Part shown: positions 10,984-19,606 of the stretch, piece after piece
Numbering within the stretch: the stretch's first letter is position 1
How the letters are laid out: each line of letters begins with the position of its first letter
Assembly (NCBI RefSeq): GCF_900090245.1
Contig: NZ_FMDN01000020.1
Location: 43,844-107,843 of the forward strand
Reading direction: 5' to 3'
Length of the DNA: 64,000 nucleotides
From: Micromonospora halophytica
GTDB lineage: Bacteria; Actinomycetota; Actinomycetes; Mycobacteriales; Micromonosporaceae
The notes under the pieces: model-generated
The model's database searches: none
Told to the model about the DNA's origin: nothing
The model's input: the letters and a program-made list of their open reading frames with translations, nothing else
Translations under genes and position numbers: made by a program

Positions 10984-11177
10984 CTGGTGCCCGCCGACGG
11001 CCGCCGTCCGGGACACGCCGTGCGGGCCCCGGGCCTACCGGCGGGTCGGGTCGGGCTCGATCGCCACGGCGACCACGCGACGGAGCCGGGCCGACGCCGG
11101 CCGCCGCGCCGACGCCCACACAGACCCGGGGCGGAGTATGTGTCGCCGCCCCATGTGCCGCCGGCCGCACAGCTCGT

Positions 11178-11183
11178 AACTTC
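11178..11183 (+). promoter_or_regulatory. Possible -10 of a leaderless bdhA promoter
   Basis: TAACTT lies eight bases before the bdhA ATG, and no ribosome binding site is seen. Transcription would start at or beside the ATG, giving a leaderless message. A good -35 is not visible. A GC hairpin (GGGGCGG...CCGCCCC) lies further upstream. Confidence 0.35.
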
Positions 11184-11190
11184 TTGCGCC

Positions 11191-11973
11191 ATGACGGCAG
11201 AACCCGTGGCGGTCCCCCACGTCGTACGCGTCGACCTGTCCGGTCGTAGCGCCCTGGTGACCGGTGGTGGCAGCGGCATCGGCCGGGCCTGCGCCCTGCG
11301 GCTGGCGGCGGCCGGCGCGGCGGTGCTGGTGGTGGACCGTAACGTCGAGGCGGCCAAGGCGGTGGCCGCCGAGGCCGGTGGCCGGGCCGAGGGGGTCGAC
11401 CTGGCCGACCCGGCGGCGGTGGACCGGATCGACGCCGACGTCGACATCGTCGTCAACAACGCCGGCCTGCAGCACGTCGCGCCGGTGCAGGAGTTCCCCG
11501 CCGAACGCTTCACCCACCTGCACCGGGTGATGGTGGAGGCGCCGTTCCGGCTGATCCGCCGTGCGCTGCCGCACATGTACGCCCAGGGCTGGGGCCGGAT
11601 CGTCAACATCTCCTCGGTGCACGGGCTGCGCGCCTCGCCGTACAAGTCGGCGTACGTTTCCGCCAAGCACGCGCTGGAGGGGCTGTCGAAGGTGGTCGCT
11701 CTGGAGGGCGCCGCGCACGGCGTCACCGCCAACTGCGTCAACCCGGCGTACGTGCGCACGCCGCTGGTGGAGAGTCAGATCGCCGACCAGGCGGCCACCC
11801 ACGGCATCGGCGAGGACGAGGTGGTCGAGAAGATCATGCTGGCCCGGGCGGCGATCAAGCGGCTGATCGAACCGGAGGAGGTCGCCGAACTGGTGGCGTA
11901 CCTGTGCTCGCCGCCCGCGGCGTTCATCACCGGCTCGTCGATCGCCCTCGACGGGGGCTGGACGGCGAACTAG
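11191..11973 (+). CDS. 3-hydroxybutyrate dehydrogenase-type SDR
   Basis: Probable NAD-dependent interconversion of 3-hydroxybutyrate and acetoacetate in ketone or polyhydroxybutyrate use. The protein has 260 residues. It shows the SDR cofactor motif TGGGSGIG near residue 28, VVNNAGLQH, the active-site SSVHG with YKSAYVSAKH, and the ending GSSIALDGGWTAN typical of the BDH group. A longer frame from 10969 is arginine-rich and not homologous-looking. The regulator gene directly downstream probably belongs to the same unit. Other SDR substrates remain possible. Confidence 0.85.
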   Translation: MTAEPVAVPHVVRVDLSGRSALVTGGGSGIGRACALRLAAAGAAVLVVDRNVEAAKAVAAEAGGRAEGVDLADPAAVDRIDADVDIVVNNAGLQHVAPVQEFPAERFTHLHRVMVEAPFRLIRRALPHMYAQGWGRIVNISSVHGLRASPYKSAYVSAKHALEGLSKVVALEGAAHGVTANCVNPAYVRTPLVESQIADQAATHGIGEDEVVEKIMLARAAIKRLIEPEEVAELVAYLCSPPAAFITGSSIALDGGWTAN

Positions 11974-11987
11974 TGGTTGCCCGCACA

Positions 11988-13904
11988 ATGAGCGTCATGT
12001 CGTCGCCGGTCGAGTTCCTGGAACTGCTCGCCCGGGAGGCCGCGGCGGTCGAGTTCGAGGGCCCGCTGGTGGCCGCCCGGGCGGCCGGGTTGCCGCCGGA
12101 GCGGCTGGCCGAGCTCGAACACGCCAAGGTGGTGGCGTTGCGGGTGCGCGGCCTGCTGGAGCGCCGCCGGCGTCGGGAGACCGAGCTCTCCGGCCTGTAC
12201 GACACCGCCAGCGACCTGGCCGGCCTGCGTGACCTGGACGACGTGCTGCGGGCGATCGTGCACCGGGCCCGGCACCTGCTCGGCGCGGACGTCGCGTACA
12301 TGACGCTCAACGACGAGGAGCGCGGCGACACGTACATGCGGGTCACCGACGGCTCGATCTCGGCGAAGTTCCAGCGGCTGCGGTTGGAGATGGGCGACGG
12401 GCTGGGCGGCCTGGTGGCCCAGTCCGGCACCCCGTATGTGACCGCGAACTATCCGGAGGACGAGCGGTTCCGGCACACCGGCGAGATCGACGCCGGGGTC
12501 GGCGAGGAGGGCCTGGTGGCGATCCTCGGTGTGCCGCTGCGGCTGGGGTCGAGCGTGATCGGGGTGCTCTACGCGGCGAACCGGTCGGCCCGGCCGTTCG
12601 CCCGGGAGGAGGTGTCGCTGCTGGTCTCGCTGGCCGCGCACGCCGCGGTCGCCATCGACACCGCCCGACTGCTGGCCGAGACCCGCTCGGCGCTGGCCGA
12701 GCTGTCCGCGGCGAACACCACCATCCGGGCGCACAGCAGTTCGGTGGAGCGGGCCGCCGCGGCGCACGACCGGATGACCGCGCTGGTGCTGCGCGGCGGC
12801 GGCATGGAGGACGTGGCGGCGGCGGTGACCGACGTGCTCGGCGGGGCGCTGCTGGCGCTGGACGCGGAGGGCCGGCTGCTGGCCCGGGTGGGCGAGATCG
12901 GGGAGCCGGACCGGGCCGACCTGGTGGAGGCGGTGGCGGCGTCGCGTACGGAAGGGCGCAGCGTGCGCCGGGGCAACCTCTGGTACGCCGCCGTGGTCGC
13001 CGGGGCGGAGAACCTGGGGGCGCTGGTGCTGTGCCCCGACGGCGAACTGGTCGACGCCGACCAGCGGATCCTGGAGCGGGCGGCGCTGGTGACGGCGCTG
13101 CTGCTGTTGTTCCGCCGTACCGTGGCCGAGGCCGAGGGGCGGGTCCGGGGCGAACTGCTCGACGACCTGATCGCCCGGCCGCTGCGGGACACCGACGCGC
13201 TGCGCAGCCGGGCCCGTCGCCTCGGGGTGGACCTGGACGCGCCGCACGTGCTGGTGGCGGTCGGCGACGACGCGATCGCCGCGACCGGTTCCGCCCGGCA
13301 GCGGGTGCTCTCCTGGGCCACCACGTACGCCTCGGCCCGGGGTGGGCTGGCCGCGGCGCGCGACGGTCGGGTGGTGCTGATGCTGCCGGGCCGGGACGCG
13401 GGTGGCAGCGCCCGCGCGGTGGCCCGGGACCTGTCCCGGGTGACCGGCCGACCGGTGACCGCCGGGGCGAGCGGGCCGACGTCCGGGCCGGCGGCGCTGG
13501 CCACCACGTTCACCGAGGCGGACCGCTGTCTCACCGCGCTCGGGGCGCTGGGCCGCACCGGTGAGGGGGCGAGCACCGCCGAGTTGGGCTTCGTCGGGCT
13601 GCTGCTGGGCACCGTCGGCGACCAGGGCGAGCAGGACGTGGCCCGGTTCCTCACCGCCACGGTCGGGCCGGTGGTGGACTACGACGCGCGGCGGGGCACC
13701 GCGCTGGTGCGGACGCTGGAGGCGTACTTCGGGGTGGGCGGGAGCCTGGCCCGGGCGGCCGAGCAGCTGCACGTACACGTCAACACGGTCACCCAGCGGT
13801 TGGAGCGGGTCGGCCAGTTGCTCGGCGCGGACTGGCAGAAGCCCGAGCGGGCGCTGGAGGTGCAGCTGGCGCTGCGGCTGCACCGGCTGCGTTCCCCGGG
13901 CTGA
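11988..13904 (+). CDS. GAF-domain, PucR/CdaR-type transcriptional regulator
   Basis: A 638-residue regulator. After a short helical start, residues about 60-240 look like a GAF sensor domain (MGDGLGGLVAQSGTPYVT, GVPLRLGSSVIGVLY). A middle region follows, and the C-terminus carries a PucR-type helix-turn-helix (LARAAEQLHVHVNTVTQRLERV) near 590-615. Start is ATG 11988, or a second ATG at 11997. It begins 14 bases after the hydroxybutyrate dehydrogenase, so it probably controls that gene; the inducer is unknown. It converges with tetR with four bases between, and no terminator is seen. Confidence 0.85.
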   Translation: MSVMSSPVEFLELLAREAAAVEFEGPLVAARAAGLPPERLAELEHAKVVALRVRGLLERRRRRETELSGLYDTASDLAGLRDLDDVLRAIVHRARHLLGADVAYMTLNDEERGDTYMRVTDGSISAKFQRLRLEMGDGLGGLVAQSGTPYVTANYPEDERFRHTGEIDAGVGEEGLVAILGVPLRLGSSVIGVLYAANRSARPFAREEVSLLVSLAAHAAVAIDTARLLAETRSALAELSAANTTIRAHSSSVERAAAAHDRMTALVLRGGGMEDVAAAVTDVLGGALLALDAEGRLLARVGEIGEPDRADLVEAVAASRTEGRSVRRGNLWYAAVVAGAENLGALVLCPDGELVDADQRILERAALVTALLLLFRRTVAEAEGRVRGELLDDLIARPLRDTDALRSRARRLGVDLDAPHVLVAVGDDAIAATGSARQRVLSWATTYASARGGLAAARDGRVVLMLPGRDAGGSARAVARDLSRVTGRPVTAGASGPTSGPAALATTFTEADRCLTALGALGRTGEGASTAELGFVGLLLGTVGDQGEQDVARFLTATVGPVVDYDARRGTALVRTLEAYFGVGGSLARAAEQLHVHVNTVTQRLERVGQLLGADWQKPERALEVQLALRLHRLRSPG

Positions 13905-13908
13905 TTCC

Positions 13909-14517
13909 TCAGCGGGCGCGGATGCCCTCCAGCACCCCGTCGACGATCTTCTCGGGGAGGATCCGTTCGTCCAGCTCGGGGTGCCAGCGCAGCATCCGTT
14001 GCATCAGCATCGGCCCGGTGAGCAGCGCCATGGTCAGCTCGACGTCGAGGTCGGCGCGCAGGTCGCCGTCGCGGACGCCACGTCGCAGCACCTCGCGCAT
14101 GAGCTGCCGGCGCGGCTCGATGATGTTCTGGTAGAGCTGGAAGTGGTCCGGGCTCCGGTTCACCTCGGGCACCAGGCACGGCATGATCTTCCTGGCGCGC
14201 GGATCGATGTGGTGCCCGACGGCGCCGACCAGCAGCACCAGGTCGTCGCGGACGGAGTGGCCCGCCGGCTGGGGCACGATCCCCTTGAGCCGGCGCAGCG
14301 CGTCCAGCAGCAGGGCGTCCTTGCCCGGCCAGCGCCGGTAGATGGTGGCCTTGCCGACGCCGGCGCGGGCGGCGATCGCCTCGATGGACAGCGCCTCGAT
14401 GGTGCTGCCCTCGGCGAGCAGGTCGAGGGTGGCCTCGACGATGGCCTCGTCCGCGCGGATGCTCCGCGGTCGCCCGGGCGACCGCGGAGCATCCGCGGTG
14501 GAAGTCATGTCAGACAT
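13909..14517 (-). CDS. TetR-family regulator, probable repressor of the adjacent MFS gene
   Basis: A 202-residue repressor. The N-terminal helix-turn-helix is visible (IEAIAARAGVGKATIYRRWPGKDALL) at about 45-70, followed by a helical ligand domain of the TetR_C_11 kind (DLVLLVGAVGHHI). The ATG (MSDMTST) lies 11 bases downstream of the MFS stop on the same strand, so both are likely one transcript. A 23-bp palindrome ahead of the MFS gene is a good operator candidate. A second ATG three codons in is an alternative start. Confidence 0.9.
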   Translation of the reverse strand: MSDMTSTADAPRSPGRPRSIRADEAIVEATLDLLAEGSTIEALSIEAIAARAGVGKATIYRRWPGKDALLLDALRRLKGIVPQPAGHSVRDDLVLLVGAVGHHIDPRARKIMPCLVPEVNRSPDHFQLYQNIIEPRRQLMREVLRRGVRDGDLRADLDVELTMALLTGPMLMQRMLRWHPELDERILPEKIVDGVLEGIRAR

Positions 14518-14528
14518 TGTCCCCGAAC

Positions 14529-16094
14529 CTACGCGGTTCCGGCCAACTCCCGTCCGCCGACCGCCGGCGCGGCGGACGGCCCCGCCGCCCGGCCGGGGAT
14601 CCACCGCAGCACCACGAGGATGCCCAGGGCGGCCACCGCCGCGGCGAGCCCCGCCGCCCAGTGCATGGCCGAGACGTACGACTCGTTGGCCGCCGCGACC
14701 AGCCTCGGCCCCGCCGGGCCGAGCTGCGCGGCTGCCGCGTACGCGCCGGAGATGGACTCGGTGGCCGCGTCCCGGGCCGAGGCGGGCAGAGCGTCGACGG
14801 CGGTGGCGATGTTCGCCCGGTAGGACGCGGAGAGCACCGAGCCGAGCACGGCCACGCCGAGCGCGCTGCCGATCTGACGGATGGTGTTGCTGACCGCGGA
14901 ACCGACGCCGGCCTTCTCGCGGGGCAGCGCCGACATGATCGACTCGGTGGCCGGCGGCATGATGTTGGCCATCCCGACGCCCTGGAGGAAGTAGAAGAGC
15001 AGGACGATCCAGATCGGCGTGGTCTCGTCGACGACGGCGAAGGCGCCGAGGGCCACCGAGGTCAACGTCAGCCCCACGACCGCGACCGCCTTGCCGCCGT
15101 AGCGGCGGACCATCGCCGCGCTGCGCGGCGCGAAGACCAGTTGGGCACCGGCGAAGGGGAGGAAGAGCAGGCCGGTCTCCAGCGGGCTGTAGCCACGGAC
15201 CAGTTGCAGGTAGAAGGAACTGAAGAAGAGCACGCCCATCGCGGCGAAGAAGACCAGCCCGACGATCGCCACCGGCGCGGCGAAGCGGGGCACCCGGAAC
15301 AGCCGGACGTCCAGCGACGGGTGGTCGCTGCCCCGCTCGTGGGCGATGAACCACGCCAGCACCGCCAGGCCACCGACGATGGCGGCCCAGACCGTCGGAC
15401 GGCCGAAGCCGTGCTCGCCGCCGTCGATGATGCCGTAGGTCAGCGCGACGAGGCCGACCACCGAGAGCAGCACACCGAGCAGGTCGACGCGACCGGGGTG
15501 GGGGTCGCGCGACTCGGGCACCAGCACCGCGACCAGCACGAGGCCGATCGTCACCACCGGCACGTTGATCAGGAAGACCGAGCCCCACCAGAAGCTCTCC
15601 AGCAGCGCGCCGCCGAGGATCGGGCCGATCGCCACCGCCAGGCCGACCGCGCCGGCCCAGATGCCGATCGCCCGCGCCCGCTCCCGGGGGTCGAAGACGT
15701 TGGAGATGATCGACAGTGTCACCGGCATGATCGCCGCGCCGCCGACACCCATCAGCGCGCGCGCCGCGATCAGTTGGGCGGGGCTCTGGGCGTACGCCGA
15801 CAGCAACGATGCCAGGCCGAAGAGCGCCAGGCCGATCAGCAGGAACCGACGTCGCCCGTTGCGGTCGCCGAGCACGCCGAAGGTGAACAGCAGCCCGGCG
15901 AAGACCAGGGTGTAGGAGTTGATCGACCACTCCAGCTCGCCCTGGCTCGCGCCGAGGCCGTGCACCGGGTCGGCGAGGGTGCGCAGCGCGACGTTGAGGA
16001 TGGTGTTGTCGAGGACGACGACGAGCAGGCTGACGACCAGCACCCCGAGGATCGCCCAACGTCTCGGATGTCCGGTGTTCTCGTGCGGTTCCAT
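14529..16094 (-). CDS. MFS efflux transporter, DHA2 (EmrB/QacA) family
   Basis: Proton-driven drug/H+ antiporter of 521 residues, with about 14 predicted helices. Family features: VVVLDNTILNVALRTL in helix 1, the loop GDRNGRRR (motif A), and ARALMGVGGAAIMPVTLSII (motif C-like region). GGGGGAG lies eight bases before the ATG. First gene of a two-gene unit with tetR. The substrate is unknown, but linked TetR control suggests a toxic compound that also serves as inducer. Confidence 0.92.
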   Translation of the reverse strand: MEPHENTGHPRRWAILGVLVVSLLVVVLDNTILNVALRTLADPVHGLGASQGELEWSINSYTLVFAGLLFTFGVLGDRNGRRRFLLIGLALFGLASLLSAYAQSPAQLIAARALMGVGGAAIMPVTLSIISNVFDPRERARAIGIWAGAVGLAVAIGPILGGALLESFWWGSVFLINVPVVTIGLVLVAVLVPESRDPHPGRVDLLGVLLSVVGLVALTYGIIDGGEHGFGRPTVWAAIVGGLAVLAWFIAHERGSDHPSLDVRLFRVPRFAAPVAIVGLVFFAAMGVLFFSSFYLQLVRGYSPLETGLLFLPFAGAQLVFAPRSAAMVRRYGGKAVAVVGLTLTSVALGAFAVVDETTPIWIVLLFYFLQGVGMANIMPPATESIMSALPREKAGVGSAVSNTIRQIGSALGVAVLGSVLSASYRANIATAVDALPASARDAATESISGAYAAAAQLGPAGPRLVAAANESYVSAMHWAAGLAAAVAALGILVVLRWIPGRAAGPSAAPAVGGRELAGTA

Positions 16095-16181
16095 GTCCGG
16101 TTCTCCCCCCGGTGCACCCGCACGCGCGAAATACGATACGGGCCAGACTCGTAATGCGCCTGAGCATAGGGCCCATGCTTT

Positions 16182-16204
16182 CGATACGGAACCGTTCCGT
16201 ATCG
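16182..16204. promoter_or_regulatory. 23-bp perfect palindrome, candidate TetR operator
   Basis: CGATACGGAA-CCG-TTCCGTATCG, two perfect 10-bp arms around three bases. It lies 88 bases upstream of the MFS start. A second half-site (CGATACG at 16134-16140) lies closer to the gene. Size and symmetry fit a TetR dimer or pair of dimers. A TATGCT on the minus strand between the two could be the -10. Confidence 0.7.
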
Positions 16205-16561
16205 CGTGTGGCGGGCGTCACCATCCTCCCGAGCCGGTCCTGCGCCGGGCACCGGCGGTTCGGCCGAGGAACTCCCCGAACGGCGTCCCGGGGACGCTAC
16301 GGACTTGATCGCACAGGTGGTTCAGGCCGCGAGTCGACGGAGGGACGCCTGATCCATCTGTGCGATCAGGTCTGTAGCGACCGCACGGTCCCCGGCTGGT
16401 CGAGGTTGGGACGGCCTTCGGTCCTGGCGAACGACCGCCAAGCCCTGACCGCCGAACCGGACACCGGACACCACCGGATCCGGAATGGCACTGCCCGGAC
16501 CGCGAGGTGTGGCCGGTGCCATCGTGGTGGCGGAATGGTGGCCGGGCCGGGGTCGTTACAC
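16205..16561. other. Gene-poor stretch upstream of the lysozyme-like gene
   Basis: No convincing gene is seen on either strand in these 357 bases. The only clear structure is the long imperfect palindrome at 16295-16379. The flanking open frames are arginine/proline-rich shadows without recognisable domains. Confidence 0.6.
16295..16379. repeat. 33-bp-arm imperfect palindrome
   Basis: Arms 16295-16327 and 16347-16379 pair over 33 positions with four mismatches, three of them transitions, around a 19-nt loop. The conserved core is TGATCGCACAGG / CTGTGCGATCA. No coding function is seen. It could be a small palindromic repeat element, a structured RNA, or remains of mobile DNA. Confidence 0.75.
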
Positions 16562-17059
16562 ATGGTCCCGGCGCCGCGAGCCTGGTTCGCCCGTGCCTGC
16601 CGGGTCATCGACTTTCCCCAGCGCCTGTCGAGGTGCCCGCACGTCGGCTCGACCCCCATCGAGCGCGACCTGACCGACGAGCAGGTCGGCAACGTCAAGG
16701 CGATCATCGCGGCGACGAAGAAGGCCGGGATGGACGAGCGTGCCGCAGTGGTGTCGATCGCGACCGCCCTGCAGGAGTCGAAGTTGGAGAACCTGGGTCA
16801 CCTGGGTGACCGCAACGACCACGACTCGCAGGGCCTCTTCCAGCAGCGACCGTCCTCGGGTTGGGGCACGGTGGAGCAGATCACCGACCCGGAGTACTCG
16901 ACGATGGCGTTCCTGAAGGGTCTGAAGCAGGTCGACGGGTGGCAGGACATGCCGCTGACCCAGGCCGCGCAGACCGTGCAGGTGTCGGCCTACCCGGACC
17001 ACTACGCCCAGTGGGAGCAGCAGGCCGCCGACCTCGTCGCCGAACACTGGAACAGCTGA
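16562..17059 (+). CDS. Lysozyme-like domain protein without signal peptide (possibly decayed)
   Basis: Encodes 165 residues if the ATG at 16562 is used. From about residue 31 it matches a fold common in secreted actinobacterial wall proteins: IIAATKKAGMDERAAVVSI, ALQESKLENLGHLG, SQGLFQQRPSSGWGT and DGWQDMPLTQAAQTVQ. Family members normally begin with a signal peptide and a helix. Here the first 30 residues (VPAPRAWFARACRV...) do not look like one, so the 5' part may have been lost or replaced. The domain end is intact and a perfect hairpin follows. I would call it a partial or degenerate gene unless a start is proven. Confidence 0.6.
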   Translation: MVPAPRAWFARACRVIDFPQRLSRCPHVGSTPIERDLTDEQVGNVKAIIAATKKAGMDERAAVVSIATALQESKLENLGHLGDRNDHDSQGLFQQRPSSGWGTVEQITDPEYSTMAFLKGLKQVDGWQDMPLTQAAQTVQVSAYPDHYAQWEQQAADLVAEHWNS

Positions 17060-17074
17060 CCCCACCCACAACAA

Positions 17075-17111
17075 CGCTGGCCGGCACCCCACCACGGGGT
17101 GCCGGCCAGCG
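17075..17111. terminator. Perfect 16-bp hairpin after the lysozyme-like gene
   Basis: Arms 17075-17090 and 17096-17111 are fully complementary around a 5-nt loop, 16 bases after the stop codon. There is no T-run, as usual for high-GC actinobacterial terminators. Confidence 0.65.
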
Positions 17112-17198
17112 GCGTCTGCATGAAGGGACAGCGGAGCAGATCGACACCGCCACCACCGTCATGTCAGCGCCGAGGGCGGTCAGGGCGGGCCGAGGGGG

Positions 17199-17586
17199 TC
17201 ACGGCTGAGGGCGGCTCGGTGGGTCAGGGGCACCGCAGCCGAAGCGGACCAGGCGGTACGCGCGACCGGTGAGCGGGGTCTGCGACCAGACCAGCACAGC
17301 GCGCGCACGGGCCCGGACCACGGCGGAGGCCAGCGCCGCCCAGGGCAGCGCCGGCCCGAGCAGCAGGCAGCCCCTCCCCTGCTCGCGCAGCGCCGCGGCG
17401 AGGGCGTGCAGCCCGAGGCAGTGCGTCTCGTGCTCGGTCCGCCCGTGCAGCGTCGCCAGCAGCGGCACACACAACTGCTCCCACACCTCGGCCCGACGCG
17501 GCGGCGAACTCCAGGACCAGCGCGGCGACCCGGTTGGCGTCGAGGTCCTCCGCGGCGGCGGCGAGCCGCTTGCGGGCCTCCTGCAC
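17199..17586 (-). pseudogene. Remnant of a MerR/B12-binding-type regulator
   Basis: Two neighbouring minus-strand frames hold pieces of one protein. The upstream piece reads MQEARKRLAAAAEDLDANRV, like the helical linker of cobalamin-binding MerR-type regulators. The other frame reads VWEQLCVPLLATLHG, then CLGLHALAAALREQG and AVLVWSQTPL, like the C-terminal B12-binding part. The DNA-binding head is missing, a frameshift joins the pieces, and the middle is shortened. I infer a decayed gene. It follows livM on the same strand but has no obvious link to it. Confidence 0.55.
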
Positions 17587-17605
17587 CGCATCGGCCGGCG
17601 CGGGA

Positions 17606-18610
17606 CTATCTGCGACGGGCGGCCATCCACCGCAGGACCAGCGCGGCGACGCTGCCCCAGATCCCGCGCCGGAACAACAGCACGACGAGGACGAAGATAC
17701 CGCCGGTGACCAGGCCGATGGCCTCGAATCCGGAGAACGACAGCCAGTCCTCCAGCCGGACCACCACCGCCGCGCCGAGCACGCCGCCCCAGAGGGTGCC
17801 GATGCCGCCGAGCACCACCACGATGACCGCCTTGCCGGAGGTGGTCCAGTGCAGCACGTCGAGCGAGACGAAGCGGTGACCGACGGCGAAAAGCCCGCCG
17901 CCGAGCCCGGCGATGAAGCCGGAGAGGACGAACGCGGTCAGCTTGTAGCGGTGCACCGGGTAGCCGAGGGCGCGGGCCCGGGCCGGGTTGTCACGGATGC
18001 CGACCAGCACCCGGCCGAACGGCGAATGAGTGATCCGCCAGGCGGCGGCCAGGCCGAACAGCACGATCGGCAGGATCGCGTAGTAGAAGTAGTAGTCGTC
18101 GGTCAGGTCGAGGCCGAACAGCGACCGGGGCACGCCCTGCAGGCCGTTCTCGCCACCGGTGACCGAGCGCCACTCGTTGGCGACGTAGTAGACCATCTGT
18201 GCGAAGGCCAGCGTGACCATCGCGAAGTAGATGCCGGTCCGCTTCACCGCCAGGTAACCGATCGGCAGCGCGAGCGCCGCCGCGCCGAACGCGCCGGCCA
18301 GCACCGCGACCGGGAACGGCAGGCCGGCGTGGACCGCCACCAGGCCGGTGAGGTACGCCGAGGTGCCCCAGAAGGCCGCGTGCCCGAAGGACATCAGCCC
18401 GGTGAAGCCGAGCAGCAGGTCCACCGAGACGGCGAACAGCGCCCAGCAGAGGATGTCCACCGCGACCGCCGGGTAGAGCCCGTTGGGCAGCCAGAGCGCC
18501 ACGGCCAGGCCGGCGGCGAGCAGTGCGTACCGGACCCAGCCGGGCGCGCGGGCGACGGCGAGCAGCCCGGAGCGGGCCGGCGCGGCCTCGGTGTCCACGG
18601 TCGCGGTCAT
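17606..18610 (-). CDS. livM: Branched-chain amino acid-type ABC permease LivM
   Basis: Membrane subunit of a LivFGHMK-type importer, 334 residues. It has the LivM signature regions VDLLLGFTGLMSFGHAAFWG and IRDNPARARALGYPVHRYK (the ATPase-contact loop), with about nine or ten predicted helices. The ATG overlaps the livH stop by four bases. It is the last gene of a five-gene unit that runs livG-livF-livK-livH-livM. The substrate could be a branched-chain amino acid, urea or an amide; the sequence does not decide this. Confidence 0.92.
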   Translation of the reverse strand: MTATVDTEAAPARSGLLAVARAPGWVRYALLAAGLAVALWLPNGLYPAVAVDILCWALFAVSVDLLLGFTGLMSFGHAAFWGTSAYLTGLVAVHAGLPFPVAVLAGAFGAAALALPIGYLAVKRTGIYFAMVTLAFAQMVYYVANEWRSVTGGENGLQGVPRSLFGLDLTDDYYFYYAILPIVLFGLAAAWRITHSPFGRVLVGIRDNPARARALGYPVHRYKLTAFVLSGFIAGLGGGLFAVGHRFVSLDVLHWTTSGKAVIVVVLGGIGTLWGGVLGAAVVVRLEDWLSFSGFEAIGLVTGGIFVLVVLLFRRGIWGSVAALVLRWMAARRR

Positions 18611-19488
18611 GCCGGTGCCTCCTCACGGCCGAACAGCCCGGCCGGCCGCCAGAGCAGCACGGCGGCCATCACGACGAAGACGATCGTCTGGGACACGATC
18701 GGGAACTCGGACAGGTAGGCCTCGCCCCACGCCTGGACCAGGCCGATGCCGAAGCCGGCGGCGACCGAGCCGAAGATGGAGCCCAGACCGCCGATCACCA
18801 CCACCGCGAAGATCACGATGATCAGGTCGGCGCCCATCAGCGGGTTGACCGCCCGCATCGGCGCGGCGAGCACCCCGGCGAGGCCTGCGAGGCCGATGCC
18901 GAAGCCGAAGACCGGGGTCACCCAGCGCCCGACGTCGATGCCGAACGCGCGGGTCAGCTCCGGCCGCTCGGTGGCGGCCCGGACCACCATGCCGATCCGG
19001 GTACGGGTGAGCACCCACCAGACGGCGACGCAGAGCAGCACGGCGAAGCCGAGGATGAAGACCCGGTAGGTCGGGAAGTCGAAGAGCCCGAAGTCGACCG
19101 AGCCGCTGAGTTCGGCCGGGGTGGCGTACGGGCTGGACTGCACACCGTACCGGGTCTTGACCAGGTCCTGCAGGATCAGCGTCAGGCCGAAGGTCAGCAG
19201 GAAGTTGTAGAGCGGATCGAGCCGGGTGAGCCGGTGGATGACCGCCCGTTCCAGCGCCATGCCGAGCAGGGCGAGGCCGAGCGGCATGATCACCAGTGCC
19301 GCCCAGAACGGCACGCCGGCCTCACTGAGCAGCACGTACGCCCCGAACGCGCCGAGCATGTAGAACGCGCCGTGGGCGAAGTTGACCACCCGCAGCATGC
19401 CGAAGATGACCGCGAGCCCGAGGGCGAGCAGGGCGTAGAACGCCCCGCTCACCAACCCGTTGAACGTGTTCTGCAGGAAGCCGGTCAC
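18607..19488 (-). CDS. livH: Branched-chain amino acid-type ABC permease LivH
   Basis: Second membrane subunit, 293 residues from a GTG start (VTGFLQNTFNGLVSG) with AAGG upstream. It shows LGLAVIFGMLRVVNFAHGAFYMLG in the early helices and MVVRAATERPELTRAFGID as the ATPase-contact loop. The stop overlaps livM. It is separated from livK by 115 bases that contain two copies of a direct repeat. Confidence 0.92.
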   Translation of the reverse strand: MTGFLQNTFNGLVSGAFYALLALGLAVIFGMLRVVNFAHGAFYMLGAFGAYVLLSEAGVPFWAALVIMPLGLALLGMALERAVIHRLTRLDPLYNFLLTFGLTLILQDLVKTRYGVQSSPYATPAELSGSVDFGLFDFPTYRVFILGFAVLLCVAVWWVLTRTRIGMVVRAATERPELTRAFGIDVGRWVTPVFGFGIGLAGLAGVLAAPMRAVNPLMGADLIIVIFAVVVIGGLGSIFGSVAAGFGIGLVQAWGEAYLSEFPIVSQTIVFVVMAAVLLWRPAGLFGREEAPA

Positions 19489-19503
19489 CGTGCCGCCTTC
19501 GTT

Positions 19504-19606
19504 CGCGACTGCGGGGCTCGCAGAACCGGCTCACTCCTCGCACTCACCCAGCCACCCCCGTTCCGCGACTGCGGGGCCCGCAGAACCGGCTCACTCCTCG
19601 CGCTCA
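19504..19606. repeat. Direct repeat pair, 60-bp period, between livK and livH
   Basis: Bases 19504-19546 and 19564-19606 are near-identical 43-bp copies (two differences). Each contains a small hairpin around CTGCGGG-G-CCCGCAG and, on the minus strand, GAGGAGTGAGCCGGTTCTGC. The second copy ends on the livK stop codon. It looks like a dispersed intergenic repeat that has landed or duplicated inside the operon. Confidence 0.85.

Noticed and set aside
14517..16154. An open frame of 545 codons on the plus strand
   Set aside because: Antisense to the MFS gene; no domain.
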